A stretch of 56,267 nt of DNA from Anaerolineae bacterium (GTDB lineage: Bacteria > Chloroflexota > Anaerolineae > Aggregatilineales > Phototrophicaceae). Positions 32,742-40,702 of the stretch are shown here, piece by piece. A model generated the notes under the pieces. It was not told the origin of the DNA. It was given only the letters and a program-made list of their open reading frames with translations, and did no database searches. The first letter of the stretch is position 1; each line of letters starts with the position of its first letter. A program made the translations under genes and the position numbers. Location of the stretch: positions 1-56,267 of the forward strand of contig JALHNT010000046.1 in assembly GCA_022843385.1 (NCBI GenBank), written 5' to 3'.

Positions 32742-33487
32742 GATCTCCAGCGCCTCACTTCCACAATCCGCGTGGTGATGAACAACGCGGCGATAATCAT
32801 GAATACAAAATAGAGGATGTCCTCAGCCCGGATGACGCCCTGCGCCAGCGTGCTGCCGAAATGGGCTTGCAGACCCAGCTCGCGGACGAAGCCACCGATG
32901 TTCTGACCGAAGCCGGAGAGGTTGCCCAGCGCACCAGCAGCCACTTCCGCCAGATACAGCACCAGCACCGTCGCCGCCCCCAGGAAGGCCGCGACCACCT
33001 GATCTTCGGTGATGGCCGACCAGATCATGGTGACGGCTAACGTCGCGCCGCCATACAGCCATGCGCCCAGGTACAACCCGATGGTGCGTCCGGTATCCAG
33101 CACACCGACCGTGCTGAGGATGACGATGTAGACCAGCGTCAGCGCCAGGATGATGGTGTAGAACGTCCACACCGCCAGGAACTTGCCGATGATGAACTGC
33201 GACTCGCGCATCGGCAGCGTCATCAGCACTTCCAGCGTCCCTTCACGGGTTTCCTCGGCCAGCAGCCGCATCGTCAGCAGCGGTGCCACCAGGAACATGA
33301 GGAAGGTCAGCAGGTTGGGGATGAAGTTCAGGCTGTCCGCCGGGGCCTGCTGCTGGCTGGCGGTTCCCAGGCTGTCGCCGAACAGGATGCCAAAGAACAG
33401 GAGCAGGGCAAAGGTGATGGCATAGGCGACGGGCGAACGGAAATACACGCCCATCTCGCGCTTGTAAACGGCAAGAATACCTCTCAT
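32738..33487 (-). CDS. ABC-2 type permease, GldF-like
   Basis: A 249-residue permease with six hydrophobic helices. The N-terminus AVYKREMGVYFRSPVAYAIT is typical of GldF/NosY-type permeases, as is LLAEETREGTLEVLMTLPMR, the conserved cytoplasmic loop. It forms the membrane pore for the ATPase encoded upstream. It overlaps both neighbours by 4 nt, so ATPase, permease and GldG-like protein are made together. Confidence 0.9.
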   Translation of the reverse strand: MRGILAVYKREMGVYFRSPVAYAITFALLLFFGILFGDSLGTASQQQAPADSLNFIPNLLTFLMFLVAPLLTMRLLAEETREGTLEVLMTLPMRESQFIIGKFLAVWTFYTIILALTLVYIVILSTVGVLDTGRTIGLYLGAWLYGGATLAVTMIWSAITEDQVVAAFLGAATVLVLYLAEVAAGALGNLSGFGQNIGGFVRELGLQAHFGSTLAQGVIRAEDILYFVFMIIAALFITTRIVEVRRWRS

Positions 33488-34467
33488 GACTCGACAACCT
33501 CGCTTTCAGCCGGGGATGATGCTTCGGGCGTTTCGTCTGGCGCGGTTTCGGCGTGCTGGTGGCGCGTCAGTTCCAGGAAGATTTCCTCCAGGTTGACGGC
33601 CAGCGGACGCAGCTCGACCAGATCCCAGCCCTGTTCAACCACGGTCCGGGCAATCGCCGGACGCGGGTCAGTGTTGGGGTTCGGTGGGGTGATGATGATG
33701 CCATCCAGTCCGGGAACGGCTGACGCCACCTGCGGCAGCGCTTGCAGTGCCGGCAGCGCGGTCTCCGCCGGGATGTTCAGCCGCAGTAGGACGCGCCCGC
33801 CGCGTTCCAGCATGTTGCGCAGTTCCGTCGGCGCACCCTGAGCGACGATCTCACCCTGATTGATGATGACCACCTTATCGCAGACCTGCTCGGCTTCCGA
33901 GAGGATGTGGGTGCTGAACAGCACCGTGTGGCGCTTGCCTAGTTCGCGCACCAGATCGCGCAGTTCCAACACCTGGATCGGGTCGAGGCCGATGGTCGGC
34001 TCGTCGAGGATCAGCACATCCGGGTCATGCACCAGCGCTGAAGCCAGGCCGACGCGCTGCCGCATACCTTTTGACAGGGTGCGGATACGGCTGTCGGCGC
34101 GGTGAGCCAGTTGGACCCGTTCCAGCACTTCCATGCCCTTGTCACGCCGCCCCTTGATGCCGCGAATTTCGCCGACATACATCAGATAGCCGAGCGCCGT
34201 CATATCCCGGTACAGCGGCACATTCTCTGGCAGGTAACCGACTTTCTCGCGCACCTGCATACTCTGGTTGAACACGTCGAAGCCCGCCACCTGTGCCTTG
34301 CCGGAAGTCGGCGGCAGGAAGCCGGTCAACATGCGCATGGTGGTGGTCTTTCCAGCGCCGTTCGGCCCCAGAAAGCCCGTGACCTGACCCGGTTGCGCCG
34401 TGAAGGAGATGCTCTTCACCGCGGCCACCGAGCCGTATTTTTTGACTAAATCTTGTACTTCGATCAT
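33484..34467 (-). CDS. ABC transporter ATPase, GldA-like
   Basis: A 327-residue ATPase. Walker A is GPNGAGKTT at about residues 34-42, the Q-loop lies in VGYLPENVPLY, the signature is LSKGMRQRVGLASALVH, Walker B is VLILDEPTIGLDP and the switch His is in LFSTHILSEAEQV. The C-terminal 100 residues hold a DUF4162-like regulatory part and an acidic tail (ETPEASSPAESEVVES). First gene of the four-gene operon. GGAAGG lies about 8 nt before the ATG. Confidence 0.95.
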   Translation of the reverse strand: MIEVQDLVKKYGSVAAVKSISFTAQPGQVTGFLGPNGAGKTTTMRMLTGFLPPTSGKAQVAGFDVFNQSMQVREKVGYLPENVPLYRDMTALGYLMYVGEIRGIKGRRDKGMEVLERVQLAHRADSRIRTLSKGMRQRVGLASALVHDPDVLILDEPTIGLDPIQVLELRDLVRELGKRHTVLFSTHILSEAEQVCDKVVIINQGEIVAQGAPTELRNMLERGGRVLLRLNIPAETALPALQALPQVASAVPGLDGIIITPPNPNTDPRPAIARTVVEQGWDLVELRPLAVNLEEIFLELTRHQHAETAPDETPEASSPAESEVVES

Positions 34468-34893
34468 AACGCCTTCCGTTTAACTCGAATGAGTTGGGGA
34501 TGCGACTCACCACATAAAACCATCCACTAACTACCCAAACAAGATAAGAATTGGCTCAATATTCGATTAGCGCATTTTCATCTTGCCGGAGCAGCAACAC
34601 GGCATTATACGAATGAAGGACGTAAAAAGCCATGAGCAAGGGCGGCTCTTCACAGAACCGTGACAACGCTGTGGTGGATAAATGAAACGGGCGTGAACGG
34701 CGTCGCTAACTGAACAACTATAGGCAATTAAAGCGAATCATATCCTGGCGCAGGGGCATATCCCGTCCCTTACGATAATTGGTTCATTCATAGGGACACC
34801 CACAGGGTAGCTACGTAAAATGTTATCCGGATGTTTTTTCTCGTGTGACCTTTCTTCGCAAGATAACGGGATGAACCCCTTGCCACCAGTAGC

Positions 34894-34922
34894 TTGACAC
34901 CCTATTCTTTATATGCTATGTT
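34894..34922 (+). promoter_or_regulatory. Promoter of the ArsR/AHSA1 operon
   Basis: TTGACA (34894-34899) and TATGTT (34917-34922) are separated by 17 nt. Transcription should start near 34929, on the operator-like palindrome. Confidence 0.65.
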
Positions 34923-34927
34923 GGTTA

Positions 34928-34945
34928 TATATCCATATGGCTATA
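34928..34945. promoter_or_regulatory. Operator-like palindrome before the ArsR gene
   Basis: TATATCCATATGGCTATA is an 18-nt inverted repeat with one mismatched pair, centred on CCATATGG. It covers the expected transcription start and lies 22 nt before the ArsR start codon, the usual place for an autoregulatory ArsR site. Confidence 0.6.
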
Positions 34946-34966
34946 AAGGGTTGAGGTGCGTTTTCC

Positions 34967-35299
34967 ATGTTAACCGTTTTTGAGGCGCTTGTTGATCCAA
35001 ACCGCCGCCGCATTCTGGATTTGCTGCGTGAACGACCTCGCCTGGTGGGTGAACTGGTCGATACGCTAGAAATCACGCAGCCCGGTGTCTCCAAACACCT
35101 GCGGTTGCTGCGCGAGGTGGGCTTGGTCGATGTGCGTCAGGATGCCCAGCGACGCTGGTACGAACTGCGGCTAGAACCGTTGGCAGAGCTGAATGACTGG
35201 CTGGAACCGTATCGTCAGATCATGGAAGAACGCTTTGAACGCCTGGATAACATCCTGAAGGATTTACAAGCAAAGGAGAATACTGATGACGAAGCTTAA
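34967..35299 (+). CDS. ArsR-family winged-helix regulator
   Basis: A 110-residue regulator: FEALVDPNRRRILDLLRERP, LVDTLEITQPGVSKHLRLLR (recognition helix) and VDVRQDAQRRWYELRLEPL (wing). The metal-binding ELCVCDL motif is absent, which fits the group paired with AHSA1 proteins. ATG 34967 is the only sensible start. It overlaps the next gene by 14 nt and probably represses this operon through the palindrome upstream. Confidence 0.9.
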   Translation: MLTVFEALVDPNRRRILDLLRERPRLVGELVDTLEITQPGVSKHLRLLREVGLVDVRQDAQRRWYELRLEPLAELNDWLEPYRQIMEERFERLDNILKDLQAKENTDDEA

Positions 35300-35756
35300 G
35301 GTAATTGCTGAGCCGGGCAAGCACGAGATTGTCCTCGTGCGGGATTTCGATGCCCCGCGTGAACTGGTGTTCCGGGCAATGACCGATCCCACTTTAGTAT
35401 CCAAGTGGTGGGGGCCGCACAATGTGACGACAGTTGTTGACCAGATGGAAGTCAAAAAAGGCGGCGTCTGGCGCTACGTTCAGCGCGATGCTGACGGCAA
35501 TGAATTTGCCTTTAACGGCGTTTATCATGAGGTTACATCGCCTGGACGACTGGTCCACACCTTTGAATTTGAAGGAATGCCCGGACACGTTCTGCTTGAA
35601 ACTATCACCTTCGAAGACCACAACGGCAAAACCAGAATCATCGATGCGTCAGTTTTCCAATCCATTGCTGACCGCGATGGGATGATTCAGTCCGGCATGG
35701 AGAGCGGCGCAGCGGAAACCTGGGATCGGCTGGAGGAGTTGCTCAAGACCTTATGA
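35286..35756 (+). CDS. SRPBCC/AHSA1-domain protein
   Basis: A 156-residue START-like protein of the AHSA1 group: VLVRDFDAPRELVFRAMTDP, VSKWWGPHNVTT, GGVWRYVQRDADGNEFAFNG, HVLLETITFEDHNGKTRI, and the helical end GMIQSGMESGAAETWDRLEE. The fold makes a hydrophobic pocket for a small ligand. ArsR plus AHSA1 in overlapping genes is a common bacterial pair of unclear function. AAAGGAG lies about 8 nt before the start. Confidence 0.9.
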   Translation: MTKLKVIAEPGKHEIVLVRDFDAPRELVFRAMTDPTLVSKWWGPHNVTTVVDQMEVKKGGVWRYVQRDADGNEFAFNGVYHEVTSPGRLVHTFEFEGMPGHVLLETITFEDHNGKTRIIDASVFQSIADRDGMIQSGMESGAAETWDRLEELLKTL

Positions 35757-35843
35757 CCAGTAGCCTGCTCGAATGCCGCTGAGCATACTGTAGCCCATAT
35801 TTAACCTCACCAATCAATTGTATAGCTGAACTGGAGCATCGAA

Positions 35844-36725
35844 ATGTCTAAACGGTCATCGATAGTATTCGCTTTGTCTGTCGCCCTGGCGCTGCTGATC
35901 TCGGCAGTGGCATTCGCCCAAAGTGATACGGAGGCTGTGCAAACGGGTTATGCCGATGTCAATGGGCTGAGCATGTACTACGAGATTCATGGAACGGGCG
36001 AACAGCTGGTGGTACTGCATGGGGCATACATGTCGATTGATCTGATGGGCGAGCTGATCACGTCGTTGGCGGAAACGCGCCAGGTCATCGCTGTTGAGAT
36101 GCAAGGTCATGGACGCACCGCTGATATTGCAGATCGGCCTTTCAGCTATGAGCAGTTGGCTGATGACGTTGCGGCGCTGATGGTCGAAATCGGCGTGGAG
36201 AAGGCTGATGTCTTGGGGTATTCATTGGGTGGCGGCGCTGCCTTGCAAATGGCAATCCGTCATCCTGAAAAAGTAGACCGGCTGGTCGTGGTCTCTGCGG
36301 GCTATAGCAGCGCGGCCTATCACCCCGGATTCGTCGAGATGGTTGGTGCACTCACCCCGGAGATGTTTGCCGGGTCGCCACCGGAAGTGGAGTATCTGCG
36401 CCTCTCACCTCACCCAGAGAATTTCCCGCTGCTGGTCGAGAAACTGATCGTGTTGGACAGCCAGGTTCTGGATTGGCCTGCCGAGGATATTCAAGCGATT
36501 GAGTCGCCCACACTGGTCATGATCGGCGATTCGGACTCGATCCGCCCGGAACACGCAGTAGATATGTTCCGGTTGCGGGGTGGCGGCGTGGATGGTGACC
36601 TGACTGGGCTGCCGAACGCGCAGCTTGCTGTTCTGCCCGCGACCAGCCACATTGGGATGCTGTTCCGTGTGGAATGGGTAACGATGATGGTGACCGAGTT
36701 TCTCGATGCCACCATGCCAGAGTAG
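35844..36725 (+). CDS. Exported alpha/beta hydrolase
   Basis: A 293-residue hydrolase with a signal peptide (SIVFALSVALALLISAVAFA, cut before QSD). The core shows VVLHGAYMSIDLM (oxyanion), VEMQGHGRTADI, nucleophile elbow GYSLGGGAAL, the acid Asp in IGDSDSIRPEHA and His in PATSHIGML. Substrate unknown. A related intracellular hydrolase follows, so the two may be functionally linked with the ArsR/AHSA1 pair. Confidence 0.85.
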   Translation: MSKRSSIVFALSVALALLISAVAFAQSDTEAVQTGYADVNGLSMYYEIHGTGEQLVVLHGAYMSIDLMGELITSLAETRQVIAVEMQGHGRTADIADRPFSYEQLADDVAALMVEIGVEKADVLGYSLGGGAALQMAIRHPEKVDRLVVVSAGYSSAAYHPGFVEMVGALTPEMFAGSPPEVEYLRLSPHPENFPLLVEKLIVLDSQVLDWPAEDIQAIESPTLVMIGDSDSIRPEHAVDMFRLRGGGVDGDLTGLPNAQLAVLPATSHIGMLFRVEWVTMMVTEFLDATMPE

Positions 36726-36785
36726 AGAAGATCAGTGAGTGCAAGGTATCGTCGTCATGGTAAAGACACTAAAGGAAGCACAGAC

Positions 36786-37586
36786 ATGAAAACAATAACC
36801 TCCAAAGATGGGACCACGATTGCGTTCGATCAACTGGGCAAGGGGCCAGCACTAATCCTCGTTGGCGGCTCGTTTGAGCAGCGCGCGATGGACTCTGAAA
36901 CAGCGCAACTGGCGGCTTTCCCGCTGCTTGCCCAACATTTCACGATCTTTCACTATGATCGGCGCGGACGGGGCGACAGTACCGATACTCAGCCGTATGC
37001 AGTGGCGCGTGAAATTGAAGACATCGACGCACTCATCAAGGAAGCCGGCGGTTCAGCCTTCATATCCGGCATCTCCTCTGGCGCTATCCTGGCTATGGAA
37101 GCGGCCATCACGCTCGGCAGCAAAATCAAGAAACTGGCGATGTATGAACCACCCTATACGGGTGATCCAGCGACGCGGCAAGCGCTAGAGATATTCAGAA
37201 AAGAATTCCAAAAGGCGCTGGCGGAAGGTCGGCGTGGCGATGCCGTCGGGCATTTTCTTACCTTGATGGGGCTACCCGATGAGATGCTGGACGGGATGCG
37301 CCAGCTTCCGATGTGGCCGATGTGGGAAGCAATAGCCCCCACCTTTGGCTATGAAGCCGCCCTCATGGGCGAAGATGGTTCGGTGCCGATAGCCCGCGCT
37401 GCCAGCATTGCCGTGCCGACACTGGTCATGGATGGGGAAGCAACTCCTTACCCATTTATGCACCCCACAGCGGTAGCGTTGGCACAGGCGATCCCTAACG
37501 CGCAACACCGCACGCTTGAAGGTCAAACGCACGAGGTCGCAGCCGAAGCGCTGGCACCTGTGTTGGTCGAGTTTTTCGCTCCCTAG
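36786..37586 (+). CDS. Cytoplasmic alpha/beta hydrolase
   Basis: A 266-residue hydrolase. DGTTIAFDQLGKGPALILVG starts the core, then HYDRRGRGDSTDTQPYAV, the nucleophile elbow ISGISSGAILAME, and His in LEGQTHEVAAEAL. The acid position reads VMDGEATPYPF, where Asp is followed by a Glu and not the usual pattern. ATG 36786 is chosen over the frame start at 36735 because AAGGA lies about 8 nt upstream. No signal peptide is seen. Confidence 0.85.
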   Translation: MKTITSKDGTTIAFDQLGKGPALILVGGSFEQRAMDSETAQLAAFPLLAQHFTIFHYDRRGRGDSTDTQPYAVAREIEDIDALIKEAGGSAFISGISSGAILAMEAAITLGSKIKKLAMYEPPYTGDPATRQALEIFRKEFQKALAEGRRGDAVGHFLTLMGLPDEMLDGMRQLPMWPMWEAIAPTFGYEAALMGEDGSVPIARAASIAVPTLVMDGEATPYPFMHPTAVALAQAIPNAQHRTLEGQTHEVAAEALAPVLVEFFAP

Positions 37587-37631
37587 ACCGTTTCACTAGA
37601 GGAAAACTGGAATAACCTACTGCTGTAGTTT

Positions 37632-37656
37632 TGGGGCGCGCAGGACTGTGCGCCCT
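37632..37656. repeat. GGGCGC palindrome downstream of the hydrolase
   Basis: GGGGCGCGCAGGAC faces TGTGCGCCCTAC; the stem GGGCGCGCA/TGTGCGCCC pairs with one mismatch. It is a member of the GTAGGGGCGC palindrome group and may end hydrolase transcription. Confidence 0.75.
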
Positions 37657-37829
37657 ACAAGTATTGATCCAATCAGCGTATTCAAAAATAGGGGGAATAT
37701 ATCCAGTTGAAAGGAAAATATGGGAAGTGCCAAGGAGAATGACTGCTAACTCAATCTGAAGGAAAGGGCGTTTCCTCCAATACGAGGGGAAACAGCGGAT
37801 CATGCCAGATATAGCTGCATCCTGCTCAA

Positions 37830-38900
37830 ATCCCTTCCCTCAACCTGGATTTTTCCTAACCCTTCTCTAACCCCACGCCGACCGCCTTAACCGATCCGCT
37901 CCCGCAAAATGGTTAGCGCCGACTCGGCTTAAGTCGTACCAAAAAGTTTACCAAAAGTTCACCCGTAAGCGACAAAATGGGCGTATGCTGAGTGCAAGAA
38001 GTCGTCCGATAGTTGATAGTCATCAGTCGTCAGTCAATAGTCAATAGAGGAATAGCTCATGTCTCGTCACTCGTTACTCATTACTCGTCACTCGTTACTT
38101 TGAACTTAGCACTTGGCACTTTTCACTTTCAGACTGCCACTGCCACTGCCGCCGCCGCCACAGGGTAGCCGGTAGTCATCAGTCGTCAGTCATCATGAGG
38201 AAACACTCATTGCTCGTCGCTCGTTGCTCGTTACTGACTGAACGCCAAAAGTCACAAAAGGCACTTTTGACTTTGACGACTTTGACGACTTTTGTGACTT
38301 TTCAGCACTGTGTTCTCTCGGACTATTCTGATGACTGTTGACTATCGACTGGCGACTGATTCACAGCCTGCAAAAAAAGCGCTTTCGCAGTTGCAGAATT
38401 TGACGAATTTTGTGCAGTTTCGCTCGGTTTTCGCTCTGTGTTCTCTGTGTTCTCTGTGTTGGTTTTTATGTCGTTGTCGTTGTGTCTGTCCGACGACGAC
38501 GACGACACAAAACGGAGTTGCACCAACAGTCTCTAGTCAATAGTCAATAGCGGATAGGGAAAGGCCAATGGCTCTCATTAGCAAACTCATCAGCACACGA
38601 ATCCAAGCGTTTTTCTGACGACTATTGACTAGTTGCAACACTTGAGGGAAAACTGGCCTCCATGATTCGCGAATTGAAATATGGAGTGATGCGAATCTGA
38701 CGAATCTGACGAATTTTGCGAATCAACACTGGAAAGTTGAAAGGAAAAGGCCTCTGCTTGCTCTCTCTGTGTCCTCTGCGCCTCTGTGGTTCAATTCTTC
38801 TTCTTGGCGCTCTTGGCGTCTTGGCGGTGAATCATCCATCTCTGCTTGCTTTCTCTGTATCCTCTGCACCTCTGTGGTCGGTTCTTCTTTTTTGGTTGTG
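37830..38900 (+). repeat. Long non-coding dispersed repeat, copy B
   Basis: Homologous to 3546-4340 in the same orientation; the conserved GTCGTACC core lies 34,282 bp further on (3651 against 37933). The order of parts is the same. Copy B has an additional block at about 38085-38215 (ACTTAGCACTTGGCACTTTT and a GCCACTGCCACTGCC tract), and its CTCTGTGTCCTCTGCGCCTC tail is tandemly doubled (38752-38811 and 38841-38896). The tail ends 4 bases before the stop of a minus-strand gene, exactly as copy A does. No coding region is supported in 37587-38903. Confidence 0.85.
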
Positions 38901-38903
38901 GCG

Positions 38904-39488
38904 TTAGCGGCGCTGCTGGGCTTCTAGCACATCGGCCAGCTCCAGCCAGGCGGCGGTATCGCGGGCGGCGACGGTTTCATCCAGCCAGAAGTGGGCATAG
39001 ATCGTCTGGCGCAGCGGTTGCCCGGTTTCGTCATCGATCTCGTCACCGGCTTCCTGTTGCAGCGTCCACAGCTCCGGGTGCTGCCCGTACCAGTCCGCCG
39101 CCAGATCCGCCAGAATCAGGTTGGTCATCGCGTTCGCCAGGAAGCGCAGCCGGTTCTCCAGCGGGGTACGGCGCTCGGCGCTGCGCGTCAGTTCGATCAG
39201 GGCATGAACAAAGTTACCGGCTCCGGGGCTGGCATGGGGCTGACCGGCCTCGACCGGCAGATTGGCCGGTGGTGCGCCATACGACCCCAGCCACACCAGC
39301 AGACTGCGCGCCCAGCCATCGTCGGGATGCGCCGCTTCGAACACGGGCAGATGTGCCTGCGCCAGTTGCAGCGCCACCCCCAGCCCGTAGAAATAATCGA
39401 TCTCAGTCAGGGCTTCCAGCAAGGCCGCCTGGCTGCTTGTCAGATCGCGTTCCTGGGCGGCCTGCCGCAGCCTATCGAGTGCGTTCAT
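38904..39488 (-). CDS. Uncharacterised helical protein, partner of the cNMP/DUF1003 protein
   Basis: A 194-residue protein that I do not recognise. It looks mostly helical and acidic, without signal peptide or membrane segment (SSQAALLEALTEIDYFYGLG, RFLANAMTNLILADLAADWY, FWLDETVAARDTAAWLELAD). The start overlaps the stop of the cNMP-binding gene by 4 nt, so the two products are made together. Its stop abuts dispersed repeat copy B. Confidence 0.6.
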   Translation of the reverse strand: MNALDRLRQAAQERDLTSSQAALLEALTEIDYFYGLGVALQLAQAHLPVFEAAHPDDGWARSLLVWLGSYGAPPANLPVEAGQPHASPGAGNFVHALIELTRSAERRTPLENRLRFLANAMTNLILADLAADWYGQHPELWTLQQEAGDEIDDETGQPLRQTIYAHFWLDETVAARDTAAWLELADVLEAQQRR

Positions 39489-40387
39489 TCATCGCTCCAC
39501 AGCGGCTCTTCGTTGGACTGGGTTTTCACCTGGTCGGTGCGCAGCTTGCTGATGTTGGTTCGCACCGCGCTCAGGTGCGACACCAGCAACTCTTCCATCG
39601 CATCCAGCTTCTTGTTCACCTCACGCACTTCTAGCTCGGCCTTGACGTTGATTTCGTACTCGATGTCGTTGCGGACTTTCTCGCGCTCGGCCTGGCGGTT
39701 CTGGCTAATCATGACGAAGGTCGAAAGGAAGATAGCCTCCAGCGAGACGATCATGGTCAGCAGGCCGAACGGGAACGGATCGAAAGGTTGTACGCCGGGG
39801 ATCAGACCGAGATTCCAGATGATCCAGGTGCCAAACCAGATTACGCTGAAGTAGAAGAAGCGCATATCGCCGGCGATGGACGCGAAGAAATCCGCCAACC
39901 GCTGGCTGAAGGTCAGTGTGGCCGTCTCTTCGTTAACATTGCGCGTCACCACCCGCTTCTGCACCAGGCTGTCGGCCTCGCGGATGCGCTTGCTCAACAT
40001 CGTCAGGATGTTCATGGCGGCATCGGAATGCTTGGCGAACAACAGATCGAGGTCGTGCCGATCCACAATGAAGAGGAAGCTGTCTTCCAGGGCGCGGGCG
40101 CAGGCCGAGCGCGGCTCATTGTCCAGCAACGACAGCTCGCCGAAGATTCCCCCGGACTCGACATAACTGAGGATCACTTTCTCCTCGTTGTCATCACGGA
40201 TGAAAATCTCCACCTTGCCGGACTGGACAATGAACATCTGCCCGCCAGGATCGCCCTGATTAAAGATCACCTTTCCGGCGAAAACCCGCTTCTGGTCAAG
40301 GTTTTCTGAAAGCACAGTGACTTCATCATCATCCAGCAGCGCGAACAGCGGGATGCGTTTGAGCAGGTGGGGATACATGATGGGCAT
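39485..40387 (-). CDS. Cyclic-nucleotide-binding domain plus DUF1003 membrane protein
   Basis: A 300-residue protein. Residues about 5-120 form a cNMP-binding domain (FNQGDPGGQMFIVQSGKVEI, then SGGIFGELSLLDNEPRSACA, the phosphate-binding cassette). After a linker, the DUF1003 part has two membrane helices (FYFSVIWFGTWIIWNLGLIP and FGLLTMIVSLEAIFLSTFVM), the conserved FDPFPFGLL and SQNRQAEREKVRNDIEYEIN, then a coiled coil (LEVREVNKKLDAMEELLVSH). It could couple nucleotide signalling to a membrane process. ATG 40387 is chosen since GGAGAG lies about 8 nt upstream; the frame extends to 40501. Confidence 0.85.
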   Translation of the reverse strand: MPIMYPHLLKRIPLFALLDDDEVTVLSENLDQKRVFAGKVIFNQGDPGGQMFIVQSGKVEIFIRDDNEEKVILSYVESGGIFGELSLLDNEPRSACARALEDSFLFIVDRHDLDLLFAKHSDAAMNILTMLSKRIREADSLVQKRVVTRNVNEETATLTFSQRLADFFASIAGDMRFFYFSVIWFGTWIIWNLGLIPGVQPFDPFPFGLLTMIVSLEAIFLSTFVMISQNRQAEREKVRNDIEYEINVKAELEVREVNKKLDAMEELLVSHLSAVRTNISKLRTDQVKTQSNEEPLWSDE

Positions 40388-40505
40388 AGCGACTTCTCTC
40401 CGGTTTGACATGAATTCCAGTAATTGTAGACCGGATTGATCGGAAGGTGTTACGACGGTTTGTTTTGGGTGCATCGCAAAGTTTTGGGTAGCCACTATCA
40501 ATTGA

Positions 40506-40573
40506 CCTCACCCCGTCTCACTGCGTTCGACTCCCCCTCTCCAATCCATTGGAGAGGGGGCTGGGGGGTGAGG
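40506..40573. repeat. Intergenic CCTCACCCC palindromic repeat
   Basis: CCTCACCCCG and GGGGGTGAGG flank an inner CCCCTCTCCAAT/ATTGGAGAGGGG stem. It is nearly the same sequence as the copy inside the GT4 gene at 14842-14911. It lies in the 315-bp divergent gap between the cNMP/DUF1003 and MFS genes; nothing else is recognised in that gap. Confidence 0.95.
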
Positions 40574-40702
40574 TTGCTTGTCTGGAACAAGCGGCCCAAT
40601 AACCTGAAATGCACCCTTTGTTTTCGGCGTGGCTCTGGGCAAGCCCGCCCGCCCATGTCACAATCAGCCTCCTCAACCCACTGCTCACTCAGGACTCACG
40701 CC

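Larger units (their letters stand above)
34468..34966. other. Divergent 499-bp gap upstream of the ABC operon and the ArsR gene
   Basis: No gene is seen. The right end holds the ArsR promoter and a palindromic operator (separate entries). The middle contains a weak GGGGCATATCCCGTCCCTTA hairpin-like element near 34754. A promoter for the minus-strand ABC operon must lie at the left end, but I find no convincing -35/-10 pair there. Confidence 0.5.

Noticed and set aside
31419..32813. 464-codon open frame opposite the GldG-like gene
   Set aside because: Antisense shadow of a conserved operon gene; no ribosome site or domain.
34928..34945. The CCATATGG palindrome as a restriction-type or random AT-rich feature
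   Set aside because: Kept as an operator because 16 of 18 bases pair symmetrically and its position at the expected transcription start is hard to explain otherwise.
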